In this document: positions 1-7,675 of the stretch, piece by piece
How positions within the stretch are numbered: the stretch's first letter is position 1
Layout: the number at the start of each line of letters is the position of its first letter
Assembly: GCA_900540235.1 (NCBI GenBank)
Contig: UQEY01000032.1
Span: 1-21,921, forward strand
Length of the DNA: 21,921 bases
DNA from: an uncultured Eubacteriales bacterium
Lineage (GTDB): Bacteria; Bacillota; Clostridia; Oscillospirales; Acutalibacteraceae
Direction: 5' to 3'
Program-made: the position numbers and the translations under genes
The notes under the pieces: generated by a model
Databases searched by the model: none
Told to the model about the DNA's origin: nothing
The model's input: only the letters and a program-made list of their open reading frames with translations

Positions 1-18
1 TAATTTATTAGAATATTT

Positions 19-44
19 TCGGCAGGAGCAAGCCCCTGCCCTAC
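19..44 (-). repeat. GTAG-headed palindromic element (copy 1)
   Basis: Read on the minus strand, the tetranucleotide GTAG (41-44) directly abuts an imperfect palindrome (21-40, arms GGCAGG/CCTGCC with an inner GC/GC pair). The same build, GTAG followed at once by a palindrome that starts with GG, recurs at 15741-15766, 15904-15926 and 21852-21874. It is intergenic, downstream of the large surface-protein gene. It resembles the REP elements that RAYT-type transposases mobilise, but no such transposase is in the window. Confidence 0.55.
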
Positions 45-103
45 GAATAGTCCTATTGAATTTTTTAAACTCGGCACGGTTTAGCCACTTTATCGACAGT
101 CTG

Positions 104-127
104 AGAGCATCTCAAACGAGATACTCT
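104..127 (-). terminator. Hairpin just after the surface-protein stop codon
   Basis: The arms 104-113 and 118-127 pair over 10 bp (one G-U) around a 4-nt loop. The hairpin starts 6 nt after the stop codon of the minus-strand surface-protein gene. Its loop-proximal sequence resembles the hairpins at 5359-5382 and 6078-6100. Unlike those it lacks a run of U after the stem, so intrinsic termination is uncertain; it may instead protect the 3' end. Confidence 0.4.
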
Positions 128-133
128 TTGATG

Positions 134-3100
134 TTAATCGGTTGTTGAGTACGCAAACGAACTTTCGCTTACATTAAGGAAATTTTTAAATATCTTACTG
201 TAAAGCGATGAAAGGTCTGCATTTTCAAGCTTTTTAATCATTGAGAAGTCTTTTGCGTTAACAAAACCGTCTTTGTTAATGTCAAGCGCTACCATAGGCA
301 TATTAAGAGTTTTGTCATCGGTAACTTTTATTGTTTCACTTCTGTTGAATGTACCGTTATCGAGAAGAAGATTATATTCGCCCTCTTTAAGAATACACTC
401 AGCTTCGCCGTTATCATTTGTTGTACCGACAAGTTCATCGTTAATATAAACATTAACACCGGAAAGAGCCGTTGTTCCCTCAGTTGCTCCTTGTGCTTCA
501 AGAACAGTTGTTTTAAACACAATTTTATAATAGCTCGTTGTAAGAACTGCGGTATATTCAGGACTTTCATAGCTTTCAAGTTCACCGCTGACCGCCTTAA
601 ATTTCACTTTATGCTCACCTGTTTTCAAAACAGAATAAGTATTGCCGTCAAGTTGAACCCAGCCGTTGCCGTCGTTATAATAATAAACCACATCACTTCC
701 GCCGTTTGGAGTTGAAAGAGTGAATGTAACAATTTTATCGGTTTGACTGCCGAGTGTTCCCGATGGGGTAACATAAAGAACAGGTCTTTCAGGTTCAATA
801 ATATTGTTTATATTAATAACTTCGGTAGAGGTGAGCCCGTTATTTGCAGTCATAACAACAACATATCTGCCGTTATCACTTACTTCAAATGACTTTTCAC
901 CCATTATATCTTTACCGTTTACGCTTACAGATTTAAGACCCGAACGACCGGTGTTAACATTAAATAAAACATTATAAGGCTTATCTGTTTTTTCCTCGGT
1001 TTCAAGCGTATATTCAAGAGTCGGCTTTTCGGTATCAATCATAATTCGATAGCTGTCGGAAACATTGCTTTCAACACCTGCGCCGTTAATTGCCTTGAAG
1101 ATATATGATGCGTCAACATCTTCGTTAATAGTGATTATCGAACCCTCCTCGGCTTGTATCCAAGACTTACCGCCGTCGGTACTGTAATAGTAACGAACAC
1201 CTGAAATTGCCTGATTAAGTATGCTCATACTAAACTGAACACCGTCAGCACTCCATCTGCCGAATGTACCCTCAAAATCAACACGGACAACCGGCTCGGT
1301 TTTATCGATTTTTACTTTGAAATCATTTTGAGTAACGGTTTCATTATCAGCATATGAAACAGCTTTAAATTTATAATTCCATTCACCTTGCTTTTTAACG
1401 GTAATGGTATCGCCGTCTGTTTCAGTCCAGTCTGAACCGTTAACGCTGTAATAATATCTGTAAATTCCCGAATATGCAGTTGAAGAAAGTTTGATTGTGA
1501 CATCTTTTGAAGTCCAAGTATCGCTTTCATAAGCTTCTTCGCCGGCTTCGGCAGTGATAACAATATCGGTAGGGGCTTCCTTGTCAATAACATAGCCGTC
1601 ATTTAACTTACTGTCGGAAACATTACCTGCTTTATCAACTGCTCTCGCTTCGGCATAACCCTTAAAGTTCGCATCTTGCAAAGGTTTATTGTTATCGTCG
1701 TATACTGCCCAATCGGTTAAAGGAGTTCCCGTTTCGTCAACAAAACGATATTCTATTTTGTCAACACCGGCAACGCCCTCATCCTCTGCTTTAACTGTAA
1801 GCTCTGTTGTTTTGTTAAAGAAAAGACCGAAAGTCATTTTGTTTACAAATCTTGCAAAATCTTTTGTATCTTTATGAGCGACCGTCACTTCTGTAACAGT
1901 TGGTTTTTGAGTATCGATATTTTCAATTTTAATAGTCTTTTCGCTTTCGAGCAGGCTGTTTGAAACAACTTTAACTGTATATTCACCGTTTTGAGTTACT
2001 GTAAACTCGCTTTGGCTGTCAATAGCGTCACCGTTCAAGTAAACCGCCTTAACACCTGAAATGCCCACTTGCAAATCGGTAATCTTAACGCAATAAGATT
2101 GATTTGTAATTTCGGTTACATCTTGAACAAGATTAAAGCTTGCAACGGTTTTATCTATTTTCACAGCATAACTTTGAGTTGAATCACTTTCGATACCTGC
2201 GCTGTTAACAGATTTGAACGCATATGTGGCATTTGTGCTTTCGGATACAGTAAGTGTATCGCCGCTCATTTCAGTCCATTCGCCGCCATTAATATTATAA
2301 TAGTATTTAACGCCGTCAAGCTTATGCGTACTGTCTAAAGTAAAGGTAACATCACCGCTCGTCCACGAACCGTCATAGCCGGAGGTATCAACACTGACTA
2401 CAGGTTTACCGTAAATTATAATCGGGAAAGTATCTTCGGCGCTGCGACCGTAGTGAGTATAAATAACTTTAGCAGTTTGTTCTTCATCAAACTTATTATA
2501 ATCAATCTCAGAGTCATCTACTTTATAATCAAATATTTCCTCTCTTGGTGCGTTACTGTAATTTGCAAACACTTGAAGTCCGGTCAAATCAAGCTCTTTT
2601 GCGCCCTCGATGTACGCATATTTAGGAGCGGTAATATCTATAGATTCAACTGCTTTTGAATTGACTTTAATCGGAAATACTGCACGAAACTGCTCACCGG
2701 CTCTGACAAGAGTTGCAATAATATATTGTTCTTTATCAATCAAAGTAGGGTCAAAACCGCTGATTTCATAATCGTCAACATCGACACTGATAAGAGAATC
2801 GCCGTAATCCTCGGCATCCGGATAATATTCTGCAAGTTTTGAACGGTCATATATTGCAGAAACTTTCAAACCGGTCAAATCAAGTTCGGTATCGCCCTCA
2901 ACATAATCGTATTTTTCCGGTGCGGTAACAGAGATATTATTCGGCAAAATTTCTACAACCTGAATTTCTTTTGAAGTTTCTGCAAAAGAGCCTTCAAGAG
3001 AAGTTACACCCTCACGACCAAAGAGCCACAAGGTTGTTTTACCTGCTGCTTTACCGGTAACTTTACCGTTTGAATCAACAGAAGCAAAGCTGTTTTCAGT

Positions 3101-5065
3101 GTTACCGGTTGTACTGTTCCAAGCAGAATTCCACGGTCGGCTTCCGTCATCGGTTGAAAGACCCCAGTGAACATTTTTAACATTAATTCTTGACGGAGAA
3201 AAGATTGAAGTATAACTTCTCGGGAAATCTTTTACAACATAATCGTTACCTGTTATTGAAGCATTAACAAGTTTATTTACAGAAGCGCCCCTTACATTAA
3301 ATGTGATAGATGCAGAAACGCCACCGATTATTGCTGTAATTGTAACAGATTTTGAATTATAGATAGTAAGTCCGCCCGAATCAAGACCGAAAACATTACC
3401 TTCTGCGTCAACTGAAGCAACCGACGGGTCTGAACTTTGCCATACTGCATTATTGAGCAAATCAGGGTCATAGTCGGCAGGTAAAATATCGGTAATATTA
3501 ATTTTAGCTGTCTTGCCCTCTTCAAGGAAAGAATCACGACTGCCTGTTAAAACATTTGTAGTAAAGCCGTTGCCCTTTGAAAGGGAGAAACTCGTGATAG
3601 GGATACCTGAGGAAACTGTTTTTTTAGCTTCAATAGAAGTGCCGTTATATGTAACTTTCACATACATTTTAATCATTCCGACACCTGTTGCAATAAGATT
3701 ACCGGTTGTATCTATCGTTGCGAAGCCGTTGCTTGCAGGAGAATCGGAAGTTGCGAGAACAAGGTTACCCGTTTGAGAATCATAAAGACCCCATTCACGA
3801 ACTACGCCGCTGTTTGAATTAAGCCTTGACGGAGTAACTTCTGCTGTATATTTATTAGTTTCATTAAGAGCAACATTATCATAGCCTTTTATCTCAACGC
3901 TATTGATTGTGTCACCGATAATGTTTCTGTTAATTTTTAGCGAAGCGGTTCTGGTAACACCGTCTATTGTTGCAGTAATTGTAACTGTTTTAGATAATGA
4001 AACACCTGAACCTGCGTCAAGAGCGGTTACCGTACCATCCTTAGTAATAACTGCGGCTGTAGTATCCGAACTACTCCATTCAGCACTGCCTGTGTAAGCA
4101 CCGGCAGGAGTTACATTTTCAATAGAAAGTTGAGTGGTTTCACCCTCTTTAATTTCAAGAGTTCCGCCGATAGAAAAGTCTGTAACAGGAAGTTCCTCGA
4201 CAGGAACTACAGTAAAATCAACAGTATCCGAAACTGCTGCGTACAAGTTACTTTCAGGGTTAACACGAATAGTTACGCTGCCGGCAGAAGTAAATGTAAC
4301 AAGACCGTCAGAAGTGATTGTTGCGTGCTTTTTCGATTCGGTGTCGATAGTTTTACCTACACTCCACTTAACCCCCTGTTTAAGTCTAACAGGAGTTACA
4401 GCGCCGTAAAGCTGAACTTGTTTGCCGACAGCTACAGTTTTAGGCACGGTTTTTTTATTTGTAATATGAACACCGGTAGGCCAAATATTACCCGCAAGGC
4501 TTTGGTCAACAACAACTTCTGCCGTGTCGGTTGCAAGAACGCTTCCGCCATCGCTCAAAAGCCTTGCAGTAATTGTTATGGTCATATTATTGAGTATTTT
4601 TTCAAGTTGCTCACCCAATGTTTGGTTAATACCCTTAACAATAGCAACAACAAGGTCGGTATTGAGATTGTTGTCGTTAAGGTCAATTCCGGCTTTTGCA
4701 AAAGCTTTTTCAATAGCATCGGCAGTTGCATTACCTATAATAGGAATAGGTCGCACTTCGTTATCAAGCCAATATTTGATTACTGCGGCTTTTGAATAGT
4801 CATAAGCCGTAACCTTACCGTTTTCGTCAACATCGGCAAGAAGCGGCATATTACTTTCCCACTCAACCGTAGAACCGGCAGGCAAATCGGTATCGGAATG
4901 AATCGTAAACTGCGCCGAGTCATATTCGGTAATATGAAGAGTCTCCGTAAGTTCAGCATCGTTATAATAGATGGCAATTTTCGTTGCGGCATTTGCTACA
5001 AAAGTTGACATAGTAACTGAAAATACAAGAGAAATACTTAATAAAATACTGATAATTCTTTTCAC
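134..5065 (-). CDS. Giant secreted protein with repeated Ig-like domains and a half dockerin
   Basis: This is a 1643-aa exported protein of unknown ligand. The GTG start at 5065 is chosen because a strong AAAGGAGG sits 7 nt upstream and a good promoter lies at 5112-5140; the longer frame to 5143 would begin upstream of that promoter. Residues 1-27 are a signal peptide (KR, hydrophobic core, ending near ANAA). Residues about 198-700 are BIG2-type Ig-like repeats (signatures such as WSSSDTT and WQSSDPSVASVD). Residues 708-886 are two domains of the Big_3-like type sharing the ELDLTGL motif. Residues about 888-1508 carry four copies of a YYY-containing Ig-like module with IDK/IDT linkers, interleaved with related modules. 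Residues 1512-1590 look like a carboxypeptidase-regulatory/PEGA-like fold. Residues 1595-1606 (D1595, N1597, D1599, D1606) form one dockerin-like calcium loop; the second repeat of a type I dockerin is absent. No LPXTG or transmembrane anchor is seen. A role in adhesion or polysaccharide binding is inference. Confidence 0.85.
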   Translation of the reverse strand: MKRIISILLSISLVFSVTMSTFVANAATKIAIYYNDAELTETLHITEYDSAQFTIHSDTDLPAGSTVEWESNMPLLADVDENGKVTAYDYSKAAVIKYWLDNEVRPIPIIGNATADAIEKAFAKAGIDLNDNNLNTDLVVAIVKGINQTLGEQLEKILNNMTITITARLLSDGGSVLATDTAEVVVDQSLAGNIWPTGVHITNKKTVPKTVAVGKQVQLYGAVTPVRLKQGVKWSVGKTIDTESKKHATITSDGLVTFTSAGSVTIRVNPESNLYAAVSDTVDFTVVPVEELPVTDFSIGGTLEIKEGETTQLSIENVTPAGAYTGSAEWSSSDTTAAVITKDGTVTALDAGSGVSLSKTVTITATIDGVTRTASLKINRNIIGDTINSVEIKGYDNVALNETNKYTAEVTPSRLNSNSGVVREWGLYDSQTGNLVLATSDSPASNGFATIDTTGNLIATGVGMIKMYVKVTYNGTSIEAKKTVSSGIPITSFSLSKGNGFTTNVLTGSRDSFLEEGKTAKINITDILPADYDPDLLNNAVWQSSDPSVASVDAEGNVFGLDSGGLTIYNSKSVTITAIIGGVSASITFNVRGASVNKLVNASITGNDYVVKDFPRSYTSIFSPSRINVKNVHWGLSTDDGSRPWNSAWNSTTGNTENSFASVDSNGKVTGKAAGKTTLWLFGREGVTSLEGSFAETSKEIQVVEILPNNISVTAPEKYDYVEGDTELDLTGLKVSAIYDRSKLAEYYPDAEDYGDSLISVDVDDYEISGFDPTLIDKEQYIIATLVRAGEQFRAVFPIKVNSKAVESIDITAPKYAYIEGAKELDLTGLQVFANYSNAPREEIFDYKVDDSEIDYNKFDEEQTAKVIYTHYGRSAEDTFPIIIYGKPVVSVDTSGYDGSWTSGDVTFTLDSTHKLDGVKYYYNINGGEWTEMSGDTLTVSESTNATYAFKSVNSAGIESDSTQSYAVKIDKTVASFNLVQDVTEITNQSYCVKITDLQVGISGVKAVYLNGDAIDSQSEFTVTQNGEYTVKVVSNSLLESEKTIKIENIDTQKPTVTEVTVAHKDTKDFARFVNKMTFGLFFNKTTELTVKAEDEGVAGVDKIEYRFVDETGTPLTDWAVYDDNNKPLQDANFKGYAEARAVDKAGNVSDSKLNDGYVIDKEAPTDIVITAEAGEEAYESDTWTSKDVTIKLSSTAYSGIYRYYYSVNGSDWTETDGDTITVKKQGEWNYKFKAVSYADNETVTQNDFKVKIDKTEPVVRVDFEGTFGRWSADGVQFSMSILNQAISGVRYYYSTDGGKSWIQAEEGSIITINEDVDASYIFKAINGAGVESNVSDSYRIMIDTEKPTLEYTLETEEKTDKPYNVLFNVNTGRSGLKSVSVNGKDIMGEKSFEVSDNGRYVVVMTANNGLTSTEVININNIIEPERPVLYVTPSGTLGSQTDKIVTFTLSTPNGGSDVVYYYNDGNGWVQLDGNTYSVLKTGEHKVKFKAVSGELESYESPEYTAVLTTSYYKIVFKTTVLEAQGATEGTTALSGVNVYINDELVGTTNDNGEAECILKEGEYNLLLDNGTFNRSETIKVTDDKTLNMPMVALDINKDGFVNAKDFSMIKKLENADLSSLYSKIFKNFLNVSESSFAYSTTD

Positions 5066-5111
5066 AATAATTCCTCCTTTAGTAATGCTTACCAAAATAC
5101 TATACATTAAC

Positions 5112-5140
5112 ACTATATCACATTTTTGTAGTTCATACAA
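5112..5140 (-). promoter_or_regulatory. Promoter of the giant Ig-like protein gene
   Basis: On the minus strand a -35 TTGTAT (5140-5135), a 17-nt spacer and a -10 TATAGT (5117-5112) give a predicted start near 5105. That leaves a leader of about 40 nt to the GTG at 5065. It fits the sigma-A consensus well and argues against the longer upstream reading frame. Confidence 0.6.
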
Positions 5141-5214
5141 CACTTTTGAAGAAATTGTTGGCGTATAAATATAAATTTTAATTTATTTTTATGTAATTAT
5201 TCCAATTTATAATT

Positions 5215-5325
5215 CTAATATCTATCGTACTTTTTAAGCACATAAATGATAGAATTAATAATTCCCTTTGATGAATCTGTGAGCGTCCCGTCAAGGTCAA
5301 AAAGAATGGTTGAATATTTTTTCAT
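5215..5325 (-). pseudogene. Truncated second copy of the HAD phosphatase gene
   Basis: An ATG at 5325 opens a 36-codon frame ending in TAG (5217-5215). Its first 34 residues match the N-terminus of the intact HAD protein at 5393-6043 except one (V for A at residue 29) and include the DLDGT motif. Similarity breaks off abruptly at 5223, after which there is a short unrelated tail. The upstream sequence up to 5390 is also duplicated. It encodes only motif I of a HAD enzyme and cannot be catalytic. It is the remnant of a tandem duplication whose 718-bp period equals one HAD gene plus its leader. Confidence 0.8.
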
Positions 5326-5390
5326 AAAACACTTCTGTCATAATTATTTGCAAAAAAAGAGCACCTCATTCGAGATGCTCTTAAATGTTT
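5223..5390. repeat. Direct repeat, downstream copy (168 bp)
   Basis: This segment repeats 5941-6108 at a constant offset of 718 bp with five substitutions and no gaps (about 97% identity by eye). It contains the first part of the HAD gene, its leader and the terminator hairpin. Confidence 0.9.
5351..5383 (-). terminator. Intrinsic terminator of the HAD gene
   Basis: On the minus strand a stem with arms AAGAGCATCTC and GAGGTGCTCTT closes a short AAT loop and is followed by a run of T. It begins about 10 nt after the HAD stop codon. It is the duplicate of the hairpin at 6070-6100 and at the same time sits in the leader of the truncated HAD copy. Confidence 0.8.
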
Positions 5391-5392
5391 TA

Positions 5393-6043
5393 TCAGCTTA
5401 GTAATTTTTTTAATTCGTCAACCGTTTTAACAATATATGTTGCGCCGGCATTTTTGAGTTCATCAAATGTGCCATATCCATATTCTACGCCGATTGAATC
5501 AATACCTACCGTTTGAGCGCCTATCATATCTTCTGCCCTGTCGCCAATCATTACAACTTTAGATTTGTCATTGATATTACATTCACTAAGTGCATATTCA
5601 ATTACTTCTGCCTTTTTTGAACGGGTAGTATCCATATTTGAACCTGCGATGAAATCGAAATATTTTGCAAGGTCAAAATGCTCCATAATTCTATCAGTAA
5701 ACGGCTGAGGCTTAGAGGTGGCAACAATAAGAGTTTTTCCGTTTTCTTTAAGATTTTGAAGCAAATCGTTTACGCCGCAATAAACTTCGTTTTCAAGCAA
5801 ACCTTTTGTGCTGAAATATTCACGGTAAAATTTTACTGCCTGCAAAGATTTTTCCTTATCAAAACCGAAATATTTTTTAAACGATTCGTGAAGCGGCGGA
5901 CCCAAAAACTTTTTTAAAAGCAACATATCATAATCATTGATATCGTACTTTTTAAGCGCATAAATGATAGAATTAATAATTCCCTTTGATGAATCTGTGA
6001 GCGTTCCGTCAAGGTCAAAAAGAATGGTTGAATATTTTTTCAT
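5393..6043 (-). CDS. HAD superfamily hydrolase (phosphoglycolate phosphatase-like)
   Basis: This 216-aa protein is a complete subfamily IA HAD phosphatase by length and motifs: motif I is FDLDGTLTD (nucleophile D10, acid/base D12); motif II is the T/S at 109-110 in VATSKP; the motif III lysine is K143/K144; motif IV is GDRAED (D168, D172). A helical cap lies between residues 20 and 90. Members hydrolyse small phosphate esters such as phosphoglycolate, 5'-nucleotides or pyrophosphate; the substrate cannot be told from sequence. The ATG at 6043 is preceded by GACAGAGGTG. It lies downstream of the integrated element, and was probably once directly downstream of the tsf terminator. A truncated tandem copy follows. 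Confidence 0.88.
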   Translation of the reverse strand: MKKYSTILFDLDGTLTDSSKGIINSIIYALKKYDINDYDMLLLKKFLGPPLHESFKKYFGFDKEKSLQAVKFYREYFSTKGLLENEVYCGVNDLLQNLKENGKTLIVATSKPQPFTDRIMEHFDLAKYFDFIAGSNMDTTRSKKAEVIEYALSECNINDKSKVVMIGDRAEDMIGAQTVGIDSIGVEYGYGTFDELKNAGATYIVKTVDELKKLLS

Positions 6044-6108
6044 AAAACACCTCTGTCATAATTATTTGCAAAAAAAGAGCACCTCTTTCGAGATGCTCTT
6101 GAATGTTT
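5941..6108. repeat. Direct repeat, upstream copy (168 bp)
   Basis: This is the parental copy of the 5223-5390 repeat: the first 34 codons of the HAD gene, its leader, and the terminator hairpin with flanks. Beyond 6108 the sequence enters the 15-bp tsf-end repeat and the similarity stops. Confidence 0.9.
6070..6100 (-). terminator. Intrinsic terminator, probably the original tsf terminator
   Basis: On the minus strand, arms AAGAGCATCTC and GAGGTGCTCTT are followed by a T-run, about 10 nt after the repeated tsf end (6125-6111) and about 30 nt before the HAD ATG. If the element between 6126 and 8270 is removed, this hairpin falls immediately after the tsf stop codon. In today's arrangement any transcript entering the HAD gene from upstream must read through it. 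Confidence 0.75.
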
Positions 6109-6110
6109 AA

Positions 6111-6125
6111 TTAGCCGTTGATTTG
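6111..6125. repeat. Putative attachment site, HAD side (15-bp tsf end)
   Basis: TTAGCCGTTGATTTG here is identical to 8256-8270, which encodes the last four residues and stop of tsf (Q-I-N-G-stop). After three mismatches both copies continue with TGCAA. The pair brackets an integrase remnant and an AT-rich cargo gene, as expected for the two ends of an integrated element. Confidence 0.65.
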
Positions 6126-6265
6126 AAATGCAAAAAAGATTTCAAATTTGGCTTAAACTCGGTGTTTTCGCATTATAGATTTAATCGGCTACCTCAAATT
6201 TAACTTAAGGTGTTTTGAAAGCAAAATAAACACATCTCACTTCTATCGCCTCGAAACTTATTTTG
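6113..6265 (-). other. Region of paired stems upstream of the HAD gene (possible RNA leader)
   Basis: On the minus strand the region can form several stems: 6258-6265 with 6222-6229 (8 bp), 6205-6211 with 6191-6197 (one mismatch), AGCCG/CGGCT (6113-6117 with 6186-6190), and inside it a 9-bp hairpin (6121-6129 with 6139-6147). A terminator follows at 6070-6100. This could be a small RNA or a leader of the HAD gene. Against it, the sequence is AT-rich, lies inside the inferred mobile element, and the 9-bp inverted repeat abuts the attachment site, where recombinase-binding repeats are expected. I do not recognise a known riboswitch. Confidence 0.3.
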
Positions 6266-6277
6266 ACCAACAATATT

Positions 6278-6305
6278 ATCATAAGCTTTCACAAACTGTC
6301 ATCAA
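6278..6305 (-). promoter_or_regulatory. Possible promoter reading toward the HAD gene
   Basis: On the minus strand TTGATG (6305-6300), a 16-nt spacer and TATGAT (6283-6278) could start transcription near 6271. This would give a leader of roughly 230 nt ending in the terminator at 6070-6100. The -35 is imperfect. Confidence 0.35.
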
Positions 6306-6410
6306 GGTTGTAAAATAATTTTTAAATTCTTATTCTGTATATAATTTGCTTATTAAACTGAATAACTAAATCAAAAACCTTTCATCTACACGCTATCAAG
6401 TCATATGACT

Positions 6411-7406
6411 TTATTTAAGTAAGAAATTTAATGTGTTGAAAATTCGCTTAAAGAAATCAAAATGGATTTCAATAAATTTATCATTAACTTTGATCCCATC
6501 GCCAAAAAAATGTTTTCTGTTTTGTAAAGTGGCCAACCGCCCTTGTTCAATATCTGGAAAAAGCATAAATCTTTCAATAATTTTAGAATTTTCGCAAACG
6601 ACAAACACTTTGGGACTAAACTCCCATGAGCCATTATGAACGATCTCGTTTCTTAAAGATTCTATAATGCTAATTGTTTCGCATTTCTCAAATATAGTTC
6701 CGATTGAGCCATTAATTTTTAAATTTTTTCTATCTCCCCAAATCTTTTTTGAACTATTAAGTTTTTTATAACGAACAAATTCTTTTTCCGGGAATTCAAT
6801 TTCAGTTGCAATTTTACAGAACAAGTCTAAAATTGAATATGCTCTTATAAAATAATTGTCCACTAAATTAGAAATATTTGTTGTAATATTAGAAACTTCA
6901 AAAAAGACACCATCTCTATTAAAAGTCTTGCTGTATTCTCCAACATTAGGTAATTCAACATAATAATTGATAAAATCATTCTGCAAATTCATCATGAGAT
7001 TTTGAATCGTTCTTATAAGAAAACAGCAGTCATTAAAATATAGATGCTTAAATCGATTTTCAATATTAAGAAACAAATCATCATTTTTCAACAATTCAAT
7101 AAGGTATGTTTTAGTTAAAGCACAGTCCGAATCATATCCAGCATCACATATAAAATTAGGTAAAATACTATACTCAAAATAATACTGATTTTTATCAATA
7201 AAAAATAGATCTCGAAATCTATCGTATAAAGAAACTAACTGTAAATCTATCTCTTCAAGCAACGAATCGCCATCAAAAGAATATCTTTTTTCTTGATTCT
7301 TATCGACACTTTCAATATAAAACATATCATCATGTTTTTGTATAAAAGAAAGTTCATTTATAGAAATACCGTTTTTTAAATAAAAAACAGATTCCAAAAT
7401 TAACAC
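6411..7406 (-). CDS. HEPN-domain protein, possible defence ribonuclease
   Basis: This 331-aa protein has no signal peptide or membrane segment. Near the C-terminus it carries ESLRNEIVHNG, in which R252, N253 and H257 make the RxxxxH signature of HEPN domains (resembling the Cthe_2314-like group). Many HEPN proteins are RNA-cleaving effectors in toxin-antitoxin or anti-phage systems; activity here is inference. Residues 1-240 are mostly helical-looking, Asn/Lys/Ile/Phe-rich and unrecognised. Codon use is far more AT-rich than in the neighbouring housekeeping genes, and the gene lies inside the tsf-integrated element, so it is probably cargo. No MNT-type nucleotidyltransferase or other antitoxin partner is adjacent. 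The GTG start at 7406 has only a weak TTAGG upstream but follows a plausible promoter; a start a few codons downstream is possible. Confidence 0.7.
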   Translation of the reverse strand: MLILESVFYLKNGISINELSFIQKHDDMFYIESVDKNQEKRYSFDGDSLLEEIDLQLVSLYDRFRDLFFIDKNQYYFEYSILPNFICDAGYDSDCALTKTYLIELLKNDDLFLNIENRFKHLYFNDCCFLIRTIQNLMMNLQNDFINYYVELPNVGEYSKTFNRDGVFFEVSNITTNISNLVDNYFIRAYSILDLFCKIATEIEFPEKEFVRYKKLNSSKKIWGDRKNLKINGSIGTIFEKCETISIIESLRNEIVHNGSWEFSPKVFVVCENSKIIERFMLFPDIEQGRLATLQNRKHFFGDGIKVNDKFIEIHFDFFKRIFNTLNFLLK

Positions 7407-7430
7407 AACCTAACATATTTTATTAAATTA

Positions 7431-7459
7431 ATAGTAACACATCTTAAATTAATAATCAA
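7431..7459 (-). promoter_or_regulatory. Promoter of the HEPN gene
   Basis: On the minus strand TTGATT (7459-7454), a 17-nt spacer and an extended -10 TGTTACTAT (hexamer 7436-7431) predict a start near 7424, about 18 nt before the GTG. The rest of 7407-7596 is very AT-rich and holds no gene I can support. Confidence 0.45.
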
Positions 7460-7592
7460 ATTTAAAATATAGTATTATTAAATAAATATTTTTCACAATA
7501 ATTCGTAATTCACAAAACGAAATACTATCATAAATAAAATATGCCTAATAATTCTTTATCTAAAAAAGCAACTATTCATCATATGCAAGCAG

Positions 7593-7620
7593 AAAAATCC
7601 TGAGAAATATTTCTCAGGAT
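7593..7620 (-). terminator. Terminator after the recombinase remnant
   Basis: A perfect 12+12 inverted repeat, ATCCTGAGAAAT and its complement (7597-7620), is followed on the minus strand by five T. It lies about 55 nt after the stop codon of the integrase fragment and insulates the HEPN promoter from upstream transcription. Confidence 0.75.
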
Positions 7621-7675
7621 TAAAAAGGCCTATAAATAACAAATCAAGATACTAAACCAAGCAAATCCTCGCCTT

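Noticed and set aside
4130..4795. 221-codon open frame on the plus strand
   Set aside because: It lies antisense inside the giant Ig-like gene, has a random-looking Ser/Asn/Cys-rich composition, and no ribosome-binding site or family signature.
5066..5143. N-terminal extension of the first giant protein by 26 residues
   Set aside because: It would start upstream of the promoter at 5112-5140 and before a strong ribosome-binding site; the signal peptide begins at the GTG at 5065.
6398..6411. Palindrome AAGTCATATGACTT at the end of the HEPN gene as a terminator
   Set aside because: The stem is weak, overlaps the stop codon and is not followed by a T-run.
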